Assembly: GCA_013360465.1 (NCBI GenBank)
Contig: JABWBO010000034.1
Span: 1 to 57,310, forward strand
Length of the DNA stretch: 57,310 bases
From: Anaerolineae bacterium
GTDB taxonomy: Bacteria > Chloroflexota > Anaerolineae > Aggregatilineales > Phototrophicaceae
Direction: 5' to 3'
The notes under the pieces are model-generated. The model was given only the letters and a program-made list of their open reading frames with translations. It was not told where the DNA came from and ran no database searches. A program made the position numbers and the translations under genes. This document shows positions 10,401 to 18,990 of this stretch, piece by piece (position 1 is the first letter of the stretch; every line of letters begins with the position of its first letter).

Positions 10401-13239
10401 GCTGCACACGGGTGGGCCAGCCTGTCGCATCCAGGCTGCCGACGAACGTCCCCAGCTCGAAATCCAGAGCTTTGTCGGCGCTGGTGCTGACGGCGGCGCG
10501 CACCAGTTCCGGGATGCTGGTCGCCATGTTGATGATGCGGCTGGCGCTGTAGAGACGTTCAATTTCCGCCAGGGCGATCTCGTTCTGGCGCAGCAGCAGA
10601 CGGGCGTCGATGGCGACACCTGCCTGGTCGATCAGGGCGCTGTAGATGCGACCGTCGCGCTCGCTGAAGCTGCGGGTCTCGGCGAACTCGACGAAGAGGA
10701 TGCCGCGCCACGTGCCGCGCAAGCTGAAGGGGATCAGCACCATCGAGCGCCCGCCCATATTGCTCAGCAGCGCTCGCAGCACCTCGTCCAGCCGAGCGTC
10801 TCGCTCGGAATCGGTGACCAGCACTACCTCGGTCGGCTGCATCCCGGCGATCAGCGGGTGATCTTCGACGCGCAGCTCCAGACCACTCAGGACGACTTCA
10901 CGCGCCTCTTGAACGTCGAATTTCCAGTCGGAGACGATCTCCAGCCAGCTCGGCTTCTCGTCTGCCGGATACTCGTCGAAGATGCCGATCTGCCCGGCGA
11001 TGGCGTCGGGCATGACCGAGATGATGATCGCCTGGATGACATCATCCAGCGAGGTCGCCTCGTTCAGGTAGCGGCTCAGCTGATAGAGCGAGAAGGTCTC
11101 GGAAAGCGACGACTGAGTCTCTTCGAAGAGACGAGCGTTCTCGATGGCGATGGCGACGCGCTCGGCGACCGTCGTCATCAAGGCACGATCCGCTTCGGTG
11201 AACTTCGCGCCTTCCGCTGGCGCGGCGTCCAGCGAGCCGACCGTTTCCCCACGAATCCGGATCGGCGCGCTGATGCTTCCGGGGGGGAGTTCGCGGGGGG
11301 TTCCAGCGGTGATGCGCAGCAGATCGTAGCTGAACGCCGGCGATCCGCCGCTGACGCTCAGCGCTTCTTCCCAGGCGGTGCGGGTCAGCTGCCGGTTCAG
11401 GTTGTCGATCTGCTGATAGCGCTGGTCAGATTCGACCAGCAGGCGCACGTTCTGAATGGCGACGGCGATCTGATCGGCGATCATCTGAAAGACGCGAACC
11501 TCTTCCGGCTGGAAGGCGTTCGGCTGCGTACTCTGAATGTCGAGCGCGCCGATGATCCGGTCAACGTATTGCAGCGGGACCGCCATCTCGGCGCGGGTTT
11601 CCGGCAGCAGCGGGTTGGGACGGTGCGGCAGGGTGGTATCCGGCGTACTGGTGTCGTTGACCACGACCCATCTGCCGGTCGATGTCACCTGCCCGATGAC
11701 CGACTGCGATCCGACGGGCAGCTTGTGCCCGCGTTCCAGCAGCAGACGCCCACGTTCGCCATAGCTGTAGACCAGCACGGCGTTTTCGCTGGCGTCGTCC
11801 AGCAGGAACACCTGCGCGTGGTAGAAGCCGTATTCCTCGCAGAGCTGGCGAATGGTGCGGTTGAGCAGATCGTCGATGTCGTTGAGCGTCGCCGTCTCAC
11901 GGCTGACGCGCGCCGAAAGATCGATGTTGCGCGTGAACCGCCCGCGCTGGACTTCCAGCTCCTTCTGAAGTTCGCCCACCCGCGCCGATATTGTGCCCAG
12001 CGCGCCCAGCATCTCCTCGACATCTTCGGTGATGTTCCTGGCGGCGCTTGAAGGCAGGGTCAGGATAGTTTCCGAAGTTCCTCCTGTCGCCGCGTCCGCC
12101 GCACGGGAGGGAGCCGCCGACTCGCGCGCCATCTGGCTGGCGAGGTCGCGCATTTCAACCACCGGCTGCAGCGTGCGCCGCATGGCATAGGCGATCAGCG
12201 CGATGAGTCCCAGCGAGGCGAGCTGAATGACGACCAGCAAGCCCAGCCCCAGCAGCAGGCTGTCGCCCAGAACGGCGACTTCATCGTCGATCAGCACCGC
12301 ATACCAGGCGCGCCCGGTTTCGGCTGCGCCCAGCGGCAGAATCACCGATGAGACGATCTGCGCGCCGAAGGAGTCGCCGCTGCGCTCGACGGTGTAATCG
12401 TCTATGCCTTCAGGCAGGATTTCGACGGCAGCCGGCGCGTCGCCGTCGAAGAGGGCGCGAACGTAGTCGATCTCGCGGTTTTGGGTGTCGTAAAGCAGGC
12501 TGCCGCTGCTGTCGATGATCGCCACGCGACGCCCGGGTTCCTCGCTCACCATCAGATCGATCTGCGCCTGCATCTCGCGCAGCAGGGTGGAAGCATCAAC
12601 GTCGATCTCGATGACGCCGGCGAAGTCGAAGACGACGTTTTCCGTCGCAACGGGCGCAGCGATCCGCAGGATCGGGCGCTGGCGTTCGACGAATGTCAGC
12701 CCTGCCGCCCTTCGGAAGAACACGCCTTCCATCAACGCCTGACCTGGATCAAGATCGGCTGCGCCCGTCAGCAGGGCGTCGCCCGCCATTTCGCTCAGAC
12801 GAAGCTGCCGGTCGATCTCCACAATGCTGCTCGCGCTGAGCGCCGCCTCCGTCCAGACGGTTCCATTGAAGGTGACGTAGCGGATGCTGGTATAGGTTCC
12901 GATGTTGTCTTCCAGCAGTTCAGCGAATTCGGAGATCATCTCCGTCTGCGAGTCGATGAGCGTGGCGGAACCGGTGACCAGGGTATCGCGGGCGAAGGCG
13001 CGCACGTTGCGCCGCGAGGCGAGATCGACGGCATCGTTTTCCAGCCGGATCAAGCCGTCGCGCACGTTTTCCAGCGCGGCGGCAAGCTGAAGCCGCTGCT
13101 GTGCGATCAGGGTGGTGCGGGCGTTGAAGCGCACCAGCACCAGCGTGGCGATCCCGCCCGCCAGGGAGATCACGATAATGAACGGGACGACAAGCCGCAG
13201 GGCGCGGCGGTAGAGCGTGCGGTCGCTTGTTCTCTGCAT
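4453..13239 (-). CDS. giant membrane hybrid histidine kinase with ten GAF domains, PAS and two receivers
   Basis: 2928 residues. A membrane helix at about 16-37 and another at 327-352 bracket an extracytoplasmic Cache-like sensor. A coiled-coil/HAMP-like linker follows. Ten full-length GAF domains lie at about 450-600, 715-880, 893-1055, 1065-1235, 1245-1408, 1550-1705, 1715-1865, 1875-2040, 2053-2213 and 2217-2385, with a half-GAF at 650-705 and a PAS at 1411-1545. HisKA has His2410 in NMSHELRTPL; ATPase motifs are NLVSNASKF (about 2525), DTGIGI (2562) and GGTGLGLPIA (2591). REC1 has Asp2735 but Arg2784 in place of the conserved Lys; REC2 has Asp2856, Thr2886 and Lys2906. The ATG follows the preceding gene by 10 bases. 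It is probably the central kinase for the four upstream sensors, which is inference from operon position and shared GAF types. Confidence 0.93.
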   Translation of the reverse strand: MQRTSDRTLYRRALRLVVPFIIVISLAGGIATLVLVRFNARTTLIAQQRLQLAAALENVRDGLIRLENDAVDLASRRNVRAFARDTLVTGSATLIDSQTEMISEFAELLEDNIGTYTSIRYVTFNGTVWTEAALSASSIVEIDRQLRLSEMAGDALLTGAADLDPGQALMEGVFFRRAAGLTFVERQRPILRIAAPVATENVVFDFAGVIEIDVDASTLLREMQAQIDLMVSEEPGRRVAIIDSSGSLLYDTQNREIDYVRALFDGDAPAAVEILPEGIDDYTVERSGDSFGAQIVSSVILPLGAAETGRAWYAVLIDDEVAVLGDSLLLGLGLLVVIQLASLGLIALIAYAMRRTLQPVVEMRDLASQMARESAAPSRAADAATGGTSETILTLPSSAARNITEDVEEMLGALGTISARVGELQKELEVQRGRFTRNIDLSARVSRETATLNDIDDLLNRTIRQLCEEYGFYHAQVFLLDDASENAVLVYSYGERGRLLLERGHKLPVGSQSVIGQVTSTGRWVVVNDTSTPDTTLPHRPNPLLPETRAEMAVPLQYVDRIIGALDIQSTQPNAFQPEEVRVFQMIADQIAVAIQNVRLLVESDQRYQQIDNLNRQLTRTAWEEALSVSGGSPAFSYDLLRITAGTPRELPPGSISAPIRIRGETVGSLDAAPAEGAKFTEADRALMTTVAERVAIAIENARLFEETQSSLSETFSLYQLSRYLNEATSLDDVIQAIIISVMPDAIAGQIGIFDEYPADEKPSWLEIVSDWKFDVQEAREVVLSGLELRVEDHPLIAGMQPTEVVLVTDSERDARLDEVLRALLSNMGGRSMVLIPFSLRGTWRGILFVEFAETRSFSERDGRIYSALIDQAGVAIDARLLLRQNEIALAEIERLYSASRIINMATSIPELVRAAVSTSADKALDFELGTFVGSLDATGWPTRVQLAARSSQGQMIVETTTIDLPVSEDSPLRRRDPVLLQESEDGQGPFFDYLRMRGSKHVVIMPLFSVNQPIALFFILGSEARYLGEDELEVYRALTSQMSTVLQNRRLLEQSESALDETRRLYSASRAISGAGDLPGVFAAAVNGIASGGSNIARLSVFSAPGASYQAAYLDCVYVHPPQAEPAQADIHVGLRLPRAAVPLADILKEEEAAVYFPDVRVDVRGWDAVRILSERSGSRAVLLAPMRSRLRFYGLILLESDQPDAFPEPLINFAQAVSDQAAAAVESILAFQEAQVQAQRALALAEAGQLAAAVGSAFEESVGEVFARVAQPAQYDRWLLALVNSQGTILEKVTQRLPGVTQSSNERPEFYDLATDRTPISLAFLEKRTLLINEPSAFPSLAELPEPVLNLYGKHLVTPVRRGSEVIGTVMVGRSRSAPDLDENDEQLIKTLAAQISVAVENRRLFGDAERERERLGAILSTLPAGVAVVDAATFGVVQYNAQAVSILGEALSEGVVISPDNFRLMRSGTDTPYPDEGLPFRTAAETGDPESSDDISILLADGSEMDLLITSAPLFDVDGAMTAIITAFQDITGLRRLERTLEANLRETVALYETSRALSESETIDDVLDQIIGQISTQEPSEAYVVLLKPDDAGIEIARSMSGDLGAWALPDELLDPDKVQFIRDVASDFELDDAVRIALLKRNIQSLAVLPLRTRGQVPLGWIILEYDRLEDFSPEREQFLLTLNDSAAVTLDNRYLFRSTTTALQETAQLYDATAMISRARSQENIAQALQRSLATLNPDMFAAYVSIEGEPVELFNVAMDADPVDFKDLLKHHDLISLPTMFLDDLRALSRPTPLEADLLRIGNIRAIAVVTLQAQDASTGVLFVGYHFPRRFQSGEGRYLSAIADSASVVLDNYLLLERIQSTLEETSKLYQASRALGDASEPEDILKIVADYLLGPQISQALAVSLVSAAWDVPNALARISATWYAAGEEIVDLAGISLTEEQFPAWRLLATPELITLDDAETDPSLSEIERIGLASLSLRSLAILPLRAGGRSIGCLILGSGQPHRYNERDQRIYRSFAEQASLRLEATRSLRQAERRSRQLVTSSEVSQIAGSLLDLDVLLPRIVDLIRERFDYDHVQIFLMDEEDRWARLRASTGSAGQQLLSIGHKLQKGSQSVIGQVTATARPTIAADTADAHVIHRPNPYLPDTRSEMAIPLVLKGRVVGALDVQSNIPNAFDGDDVLVLTTLAGQVATAIDNAQLYDQARQRANEMGFLFNVTTAAASADTLSHAVQNVANELANSLIALSVAVYLPEQYLDSEENEFTMLRPIALSGSGQPLSELSEVRLDISQNLIASAANSRRSVRLDDLASETRYLPVDERARSAMIVPLTSGTQLVGVVLLESDQVNAFNEDTLTLLLTLAGTLSAIVQNQQLLERVQTQNDALRELDRLKSDFLANMSHELRTPLNSIIGFSRVILKGIDGALTEMQEQDLTTIYNSGMHLLNLINDILDQAKIAAGKMDLQFDYFEVKTVIDGVRSIGIGLVKDKAIDIIADLAPDLPKAYGDEFRIRQVLLNLVSNASKFTREGSITISAYPVRDGETGKKLVRIDVTDTGIGIAEKDIPLLFEAFRQVDSSLTRTAGGTGLGLPIAKSLVEMQGGQMLVQSTVNIGSTFSVVMPIEPVVDTEEQTKRKTDQLKETGKLVSRNVTGPLKMQQPPSELVDTSTDLQRIMTRKRQILLIEDAPDMVDQFRRALAREGFEIFAATIPLEAEAMASGLHPTLIIMDVNFANGTGWDILKHLKDRDDTLDIPVIVVSLSGEAQRVLDAGAFRFVQRPFLPDDIITAVKDAEIESHVDRILIIDDQPEHSRLIQQILAQSGRYKVIAASSGMEGIAIVARRRPNLIILDLRMPDMDGFQVVQELRNNPETATIPILIVTGEALTNEERQQLMNLAVLFKSNITTNEYRELLDEVKGFLDRD

Positions 13240-13249
13240 CGTCTACAAC

Positions 13250-15517
13250 CTACCGATCACCGTTTCCATTCACCGGGCGTGTATTGCTTTCGGCAGCGCT
13301 GCCGCCGTTCTGATCGCGCGTGGTCTCCAGGCGAATGCTGACCTGGGGCGCGCGAAGCGCCTGACCCACCTCGCGGACCGCCGTCTGCAAGATGTCATTG
13401 ATGTTGGTCTGTGCCGTCAGCTTGGCGACGATGGTGTTCACCACGCGCTCGCGTTCGGCGGTGCGCTGACTTTCCTGGAAGAGGCGGGCGTTGTCGAGGC
13501 TGAGCGCCAGACGAGCCGCCAGCTCCTTCGCCAGTTCCAGCCGGTCTTCGCTCAGTACGCCGACCGGGATTTCCCATTCGACCACGCCCAGCGTTTGACC
13601 GCGCAGCGCGATCGGCACGGCGACGGGGATGGTCTGGCGGGGTGTTGTCCCCCCGACGATCGGCTCGCCCGTCCGCAGCGCCGTCTGGCGCAGGTCGCTG
13701 AAATCCGATTCGGAGGCGACGCCCGCCTCGCGGGAGATTTCGGCGGCGCGGCGTTCCCGCATGAAATCCTGCCAGGCGCGCAGCGTCGCGGCGCGGTTGC
13801 GCTCTTCGATGTCCTGCAGGCGGCGGCTGAGATCTTCATACAGGCGGGCGTTCTGAATGGCGACGGCGATCTGATCCGACATCGTTTGAAGCACCGCCAC
13901 CTGCGCCTCGCTGAAGGCGTCGCGCTCGCGGCTCTGCACATCCAGCGCACCGATGATCGTCTCGCCGACCCGCAGCGGGACCGCCAGTTCGGCGCGCGTG
14001 TCTGGCAGAAACTCGTTGCGTTTGTGTATCTGGCTGACGGCGGTGTCGCGCGCCGTCACCACCTGCCCCTGCGATGTCACCTGCCCGATGACGCTCACCG
14101 ATCCGACGCCCAGCCGGTGACCGCGCCGCAGCAGCTCCTGACCGACCGGTCCGGTGCTGGCGCGCAGCAGGGCGTCCTGCCCGTCGGTGTCGATCAGGAA
14201 GATCTGCGCGTGGTAGATGTTGGGGAAGCGCTGGACGATCAGGTTCACCACGCTGTCCATGAGGCGCTGCAAATCGCGCTGTGTGGCGGCGAAACGGCTG
14301 ATCTCCTGTGTGGCGTTCAGGTCGCGGGTGCGCGCTTCGACGCCTGCCTGAAGCTCTGCGACCTGCCCCTGTACGTGATCGCGCAGGGTTTCGATGCCCG
14401 CCGCCAGCGCGCCGACCTCGTCGCGCCGCTTGGTTTCAAGGATGGCTGCGCTCATATCGCCGTAGGACATGCCGAGGACGGCGCGGCGCAGACGATTGAG
14501 CGAAGGAGTCACCATCTGGTTCAGCAGCAGCGCGGCGAACACCAGCAGCGCAAGCGCGCCGATCACCGCGCCGAAACGCCGGGTCAGCACGATGTTCTGC
14601 GCCTGGGCGATGACGCTTTGTGTACTCACCTGGGCGACCAGCGCCAGCGGCAGACCGCGCAGCGGGGTGAAATAGCCGATGTATTCCACGTCATCATCGG
14701 TGTTATAGAAGGCGCTGCCATCCTGCCCAGCAAGCCCGCGATCCACCGCCACCGAGCGTGAAGCGGCGAGGATGTCCGGGCGCATGCCGGCGGGGGTGAT
14801 CAGCACCTCGTTAGCGGAATACAGGAAGGTCGCAATCTGATAGATGTCCTGCCCTTCCGGCTGCCGCAGCGAGTCGAAGAAGACGCGCCGATTATCGAGA
14901 CGGGCGACCAGATAGCCGAGCGGCGATCCATCGCGCCACCGCAGAATTTCGACCAGCTCGACGATTGGCGTGAAGTTGACGTGGGCAATCGAAACGGTGC
15001 GGACTTCGCCGCGCAGCGCGGCATTCGAGCCGGAGACGTAGGCGGGGGCGCGCGCCCCTGCTGGATCGCCCGCCAGCGGCGTCGAACGCAGCGCCTGCGC
15101 CAGCAGACCTCCGTCACGGTCGATCAGGCGGATGCTTTCGAAGAGCGACGATGGCAGCAGCAGCTCCTCGCGCAGCAGCGTCGTCATCTGACTGGGCGTG
15201 ACATCGGGCAGGTTGATGGCGCTGCCGACGACGACATCGCGCAGCAGCAGCCCGTTCAGGCTGTCGATGTTGGACTCGACGAATTCGAACGCCACCTCGC
15301 TCGCCAGGTTGACCGTCCCATTGATTTCCGCCGCCTGCCGCGCCCCGGTCTCGGCGACCAGCGTCGAGGCATTGCTGAGAGCGAGTTCCACCGTCGCCTG
15401 GACGTTCGTCGCCACCGCCAGGGCGATCAGAACCACACTGACCACCACCAGGGTGAGCGTGAACTTGACCCCAAGGGACCAGGAAGTCGGATTCAGGAGA
15501 GCCGCGCCTCGGATCAT
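13250..15517 (-). CDS. Cache-HAMP-GAF sensor protein without kinase domain
   Basis: A 755-residue sensor. A membrane helix at about 18-38 and a second at 314-334 bracket a 275-residue extracytoplasmic Cache-like domain. A HAMP-like segment follows (about 335-400), then a GAF domain at 410-562 with the array signature GSVSVIGQV and LPDTRAELAVPL. A Trp-containing linker (Trp582) leads to the second half of a GAF (about 630-682, PIALRGQTLGVVEW and ALSLDNARLF). The protein ends with the first half of another GAF (690-731) and a polar tail. No HisKA, ATPase, receiver, GGDEF or other output is present, so it must signal through a partner; the giant kinase encoded 10 bases downstream is the likely one. 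ATG start with a GGGGG run about 12 bases before it. Confidence 0.88.
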   Translation of the reverse strand: MIRGAALLNPTSWSLGVKFTLTLVVVSVVLIALAVATNVQATVELALSNASTLVAETGARQAAEINGTVNLASEVAFEFVESNIDSLNGLLLRDVVVGSAINLPDVTPSQMTTLLREELLLPSSLFESIRLIDRDGGLLAQALRSTPLAGDPAGARAPAYVSGSNAALRGEVRTVSIAHVNFTPIVELVEILRWRDGSPLGYLVARLDNRRVFFDSLRQPEGQDIYQIATFLYSANEVLITPAGMRPDILAASRSVAVDRGLAGQDGSAFYNTDDDVEYIGYFTPLRGLPLALVAQVSTQSVIAQAQNIVLTRRFGAVIGALALLVFAALLLNQMVTPSLNRLRRAVLGMSYGDMSAAILETKRRDEVGALAAGIETLRDHVQGQVAELQAGVEARTRDLNATQEISRFAATQRDLQRLMDSVVNLIVQRFPNIYHAQIFLIDTDGQDALLRASTGPVGQELLRRGHRLGVGSVSVIGQVTSQGQVVTARDTAVSQIHKRNEFLPDTRAELAVPLRVGETIIGALDVQSRERDAFSEAQVAVLQTMSDQIAVAIQNARLYEDLSRRLQDIEERNRAATLRAWQDFMRERRAAEISREAGVASESDFSDLRQTALRTGEPIVGGTTPRQTIPVAVPIALRGQTLGVVEWEIPVGVLSEDRLELAKELAARLALSLDNARLFQESQRTAERERVVNTIVAKLTAQTNINDILQTAVREVGQALRAPQVSIRLETTRDQNGGSAAESNTRPVNGNGDR

Positions 15518-15523
15518 GATTCG

Positions 15524-17188
15524 CTAACCCCCATCTGCACTGAGTCGCTGGACGGCGCCGGGCTGAAGCGAAACGCGCGTGTGAGTCGCGCCCAGGGCTT
15601 CGTTGAAGGTCTCGGCAGCCAGCGCCAGCACCTGTTCGATATCGGTCGCGGTCAGCAGCAGGCTGCCGACATCGCTCGCCTTGCGTTCGCGCTGCGCCTG
15701 TGCCTGGCTTTGTTCGAAGAGACGGTTGTTTTCCAGCGCTGCGCCGAGGCGGTTGGCGACGGTGCGCACCAGTTCGGTTTCCGATTCGCTGAGCGCCCGG
15801 TCGCCGCGCACTTCGAAAGTCATCGCGCCAAGCATCTGCCCGCGATAGCTGATCGGCGCGCTGATGACCCGGCTGCCGTTGACCTGCTGTACCACGACAT
15901 CGCCATGTTCCAGCGCCGCGCGCACCGACTGAGGCAGGTCGCTGGCGGCGACGAGCGCCTGTGATGCGCCGCCTTTGAAGTCATAGCCGTAACCGGTCAC
16001 GCCCAGACCGCGCAGGTAGCGTTCCCACCCGGCGCTGGTCGTGCCCTCTGCCCGCCGCTGCACTTCCGCCAGCTGCGACCGCAGCCGCTGCGCCGCGCCC
16101 TCCTGGTCGCGCACATCCGATTCCAGCGCGGCGATCTGCCGGAACTGCGCCAGACTGCGCCCAAGCTGTGCCGCCAGGGCGCGCAGCACGTCAATTCGCG
16201 ACGCCTCCAGACCGGCGGTATCGCTGGTCTGCACATCCAGGACGCCGAGGATCGTCCCCTCGAACAGGATCGGCACGCTGACGCTGAAGCGCAGCTGGTT
16301 GATCAGATGATCGGCGGCGCGCACGTCGGTGGGACGAATGATCAAAGGCTCGATCTCGCGCAGCACCATCTGCACGACCACATCGGCATTCACATCCAGC
16401 GTCAGGACCCCGCCGCTTTCCATCAGGCGATACCGACGGACTCCGCCCGCCTTGTTGTTGAGCATGAGTACCTGGGCGACGCTGTACCCCAACTCGTCGC
16501 GCCCGATGTGCAGCACCCGATCGACAGCGTCTTCTTCATTGATGAACACCCGGTCGGTCAGGACCTGGACGGCGCGCCACTGGCTGACCAGCATGTTGGC
16601 GTCGCGCGCTACCCGCTCCGGTGTCCCGCTGAAGGCGTAGAGGAAGGCGCCGATGAGCAGCACCATCGAAATCATCGTCAGCGTCTCGTTGAGCGCCAGG
16701 TCCGCCGGGGTGAAACGTTCGATCTGGACGAGCGACGCTTGATAGAAGCCGCTCAGGATCATGCCGCCGGCGCACACCAGCCCCACCAGGATCAAGCCGC
16801 GTCGGTCGAGCAGCACGCCGCCGGCGGCGACCGCGATGATCGGGGCGACTTGCAGCAGATCGATGTGCGAAACCAGCCCCAGAGGCGAAGTCAGCCCCAC
16901 CAGACCGCCGACGAACAGATACGAAGCTGCCGTCAGCCGACCACGCTGCACGGCGAGGTAAATCAGCACCAGCGCCAGCGGCGTCAGGGTCATCGAAAGG
17001 AAGAGATAGCCATTGCCGGGGATTTCGCCGCTGTTCACCAGCGGCAGGATGACCAGCGCATACATCGCCAGCCAGATGACCGACCCCGCCAGCGTCATCG
17101 TCAGCAGGGCGCGCGCCCGCTGACGCTCGATAGCGTCGGTATAGCCGTATCTCAGGCTGAAGAGCCAGCCGATCACACGAGCGATCAT
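15524..17188 (-). CDS. polytopic membrane GAF sensor without kinase domain
   Basis: A 554-residue protein. Residues 28-185 hold about six hydrophobic helices, forming a membrane sensor or anchor of unrecognised type. A GAF domain follows at about 208-350 (VPILFEGTILGVLDVQTS near its end), then a coiled coil (350-382), a conserved Trp388 in GWERYL, a half-GAF at 440-492 (APISYRGQMLGAM and GAALENNRLF) and a terminal first-half GAF at 498-541. There is no output domain. The ATG overlaps the stop of the upstream gene in an ATGA, and the next gene begins 6 bases downstream, so translation is coupled. The architecture after the membrane part parallels its two neighbours, indicating duplication. Confidence 0.87.
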   Translation of the reverse strand: MIARVIGWLFSLRYGYTDAIERQRARALLTMTLAGSVIWLAMYALVILPLVNSGEIPGNGYLFLSMTLTPLALVLIYLAVQRGRLTAASYLFVGGLVGLTSPLGLVSHIDLLQVAPIIAVAAGGVLLDRRGLILVGLVCAGGMILSGFYQASLVQIERFTPADLALNETLTMISMVLLIGAFLYAFSGTPERVARDANMLVSQWRAVQVLTDRVFINEEDAVDRVLHIGRDELGYSVAQVLMLNNKAGGVRRYRLMESGGVLTLDVNADVVVQMVLREIEPLIIRPTDVRAADHLINQLRFSVSVPILFEGTILGVLDVQTSDTAGLEASRIDVLRALAAQLGRSLAQFRQIAALESDVRDQEGAAQRLRSQLAEVQRRAEGTTSAGWERYLRGLGVTGYGYDFKGGASQALVAASDLPQSVRAALEHGDVVVQQVNGSRVISAPISYRGQMLGAMTFEVRGDRALSESETELVRTVANRLGAALENNRLFEQSQAQAQRERKASDVGSLLLTATDIEQVLALAAETFNEALGATHTRVSLQPGAVQRLSADGG

Positions 17189-18990
17189 GCGCCTGCCCCT
17201 CCGTTACCATTACCGTTATGGGTGCCGTTCGCCGCCGGTTTGTTCTGAGCGCCGCCGTTCAGGCGCTGCATCCGCTCTGCGCCGCTTTCACCGCCCATTG
17301 CCGTATCGATGCCGCCCAGGCGGATCGAGGCATTGTCGGCGTTGAGCAGCGTCCCCAGTTCGCTCAGCGTGATGCGCAGCAGTTCATCCACCGTCGTCAC
17401 CGACTGGAACTGCGCCGCGATGGTGTTCACGCGCTGTTCTCGCTGGGCGATGCGCTGCGTCGCTTCGTAGAGGCGGGTGTTTTCCAGCGCCAAGCCCAAC
17501 CGCTCGCCCACCGTCTCGACCAGCCCGACCGTATCTTCCGCCGGAGATGCCGCATCCAGTTCGAATTCCATCGCGCCGATCACCTGCCCGCGCACCCGGA
17601 TCGGTACGGCGACCACCGATCCCTCGCCCTGCGGCTGGCGGACGGTCTGATCGCCTTGAAGCGCCTGGCGCAGCGACTGTGTCCATTCGCCCAGATGCTC
17701 CACTTTGTTGGTCCTGAAGTTGACATCGACGTTCGGAGTCCTGGTCTGATCGCCCAGGTACTCGGTCCAGGAACGCCCGGTTAGCTCGCGGTTCAGACGT
17801 TCGATTTCGCGCATGGCACCGCTCATCTGGTCGAGCAGCTGCTGATTCTCGTTCAGGCGGCGCTCCGTCTGTTCGAACAGACGGGCGTTCTCAATGGCTA
17901 CGGCGGTGATGTCGGCGAGCGACTGGAAGATGGGCAGGTCTTCATCCTTGAAAGCCTCAGCGCTTCGGCTTTGCAGGTCGAGCGCGCCGATCACCCGCTC
18001 GCCGACCAGCAGAGGGAACGCTGCCTCGATGACGGTTTCCGGCAGCAGTTCATTGCGCCGGTGTACCGTCTCGCCGGAAGCGGCGCGGGCGACGACCGAC
18101 CGCCCCGAAGCCGTCACCGTACCGATGACGCTCAGGCTGCCCACTTCCAGGCTGTGTCCGCGCGACAGCAGCAGCCTGCCGACATCGCCCGTACTCGCCG
18201 CCAGCCTGGCGCGCGAGCCGAATTCGTCGATCAGGAAGATCTGCGCGTGGTAAATGTCGGCGTAGCGGGCGATCACCTCGTTGACCGTCCGGCTCAGCAG
18301 TTCCTCCAGGGCGCTCTGACTGGCGATGCGTCGGGCGATATCGGTGGTGATGGTCGCCAGGCGCAGGCGGGCGGTTTCCGCCGCCGCGCGCACTTCCTGC
18401 CGTTCGCTGGATTGCATCCGCAGGAACATCCACAGCGCCAGCGCCGCGCCGATGACCATGATGGTGATGTCGAACAGATCTTCGAAGAGGGTGCGCGGGG
18501 GAGTCTGGGTGGGGTCGATCAGACTGCGGCGGTCCAGCCCGATCACCAGCAGGATCAAGCCGACGACGACGGCGATCAGGATGCCCCGCTCGCGGTGGGT
18601 GACGAAGCCGATCACCAGCAGCAGCAGCAAAGGCAGGGCGTCTGTGGTGGTGACAAAACCATCGCGCACCGACAGCATGACACCGCTCACCGCCCACATG
18701 GCGATGGGCAGGATGCCGGCGAGTTCCGTCCTGTCCATGCGGATGACGATCAGGCTGATAACGCCCCCGCCGTAGACGCCGAGGATCGTCAGCAGGATGA
18801 ACACATCGCCGTTCAGGGCGCGGGTGACAAAGCCCGCCGCTCCGCTCGCCATCTCCTGCAAGTCGTAGAGGAAGACGAACAGCATGATCACCAGGGTGAT
18901 GACGGCGCGCAGCCGCGCTAAATCCTGTGCCGCACGACTGACGACGTTCGAGGGCAGAAATAGTCGGTCAAAGAGAGGACGCAGCGTCAT
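17185..18990 (-). CDS. polytopic membrane GAF sensor without kinase domain, paralogue of its neighbour
   Basis: A 601-residue protein with about six membrane helices in residues 26-192, unrelated at first sight to those of the downstream paralogue. A GAF domain occupies about 215-373 with the array signature VGSLSVIGTV and VIGALDLQS. A coiled coil and Trp408 in SWTEYL lead to a half-GAF (458-510, VPIRVRGQVIGAM and LALENTRLY) and the terminal first-half GAF (515-560), followed by a Gly/Asn-rich tail of about 40 residues. No catalytic output is visible. The gene overlaps the genes on both sides by 4 bases (ATGA), a sign of translational coupling and fixed stoichiometry. Confidence 0.87.
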   Translation of the reverse strand: MTLRPLFDRLFLPSNVVSRAAQDLARLRAVITLVIMLFVFLYDLQEMASGAAGFVTRALNGDVFILLTILGVYGGGVISLIVIRMDRTELAGILPIAMWAVSGVMLSVRDGFVTTTDALPLLLLLVIGFVTHRERGILIAVVVGLILLVIGLDRRSLIDPTQTPPRTLFEDLFDITIMVIGAALALWMFLRMQSSERQEVRAAAETARLRLATITTDIARRIASQSALEELLSRTVNEVIARYADIYHAQIFLIDEFGSRARLAASTGDVGRLLLSRGHSLEVGSLSVIGTVTASGRSVVARAASGETVHRRNELLPETVIEAAFPLLVGERVIGALDLQSRSAEAFKDEDLPIFQSLADITAVAIENARLFEQTERRLNENQQLLDQMSGAMREIERLNRELTGRSWTEYLGDQTRTPNVDVNFRTNKVEHLGEWTQSLRQALQGDQTVRQPQGEGSVVAVPIRVRGQVIGAMEFELDAASPAEDTVGLVETVGERLGLALENTRLYEATQRIAQREQRVNTIAAQFQSVTTVDELLRITLSELGTLLNADNASIRLGGIDTAMGGESGAERMQRLNGGAQNKPAANGTHNGNGNGGAGA

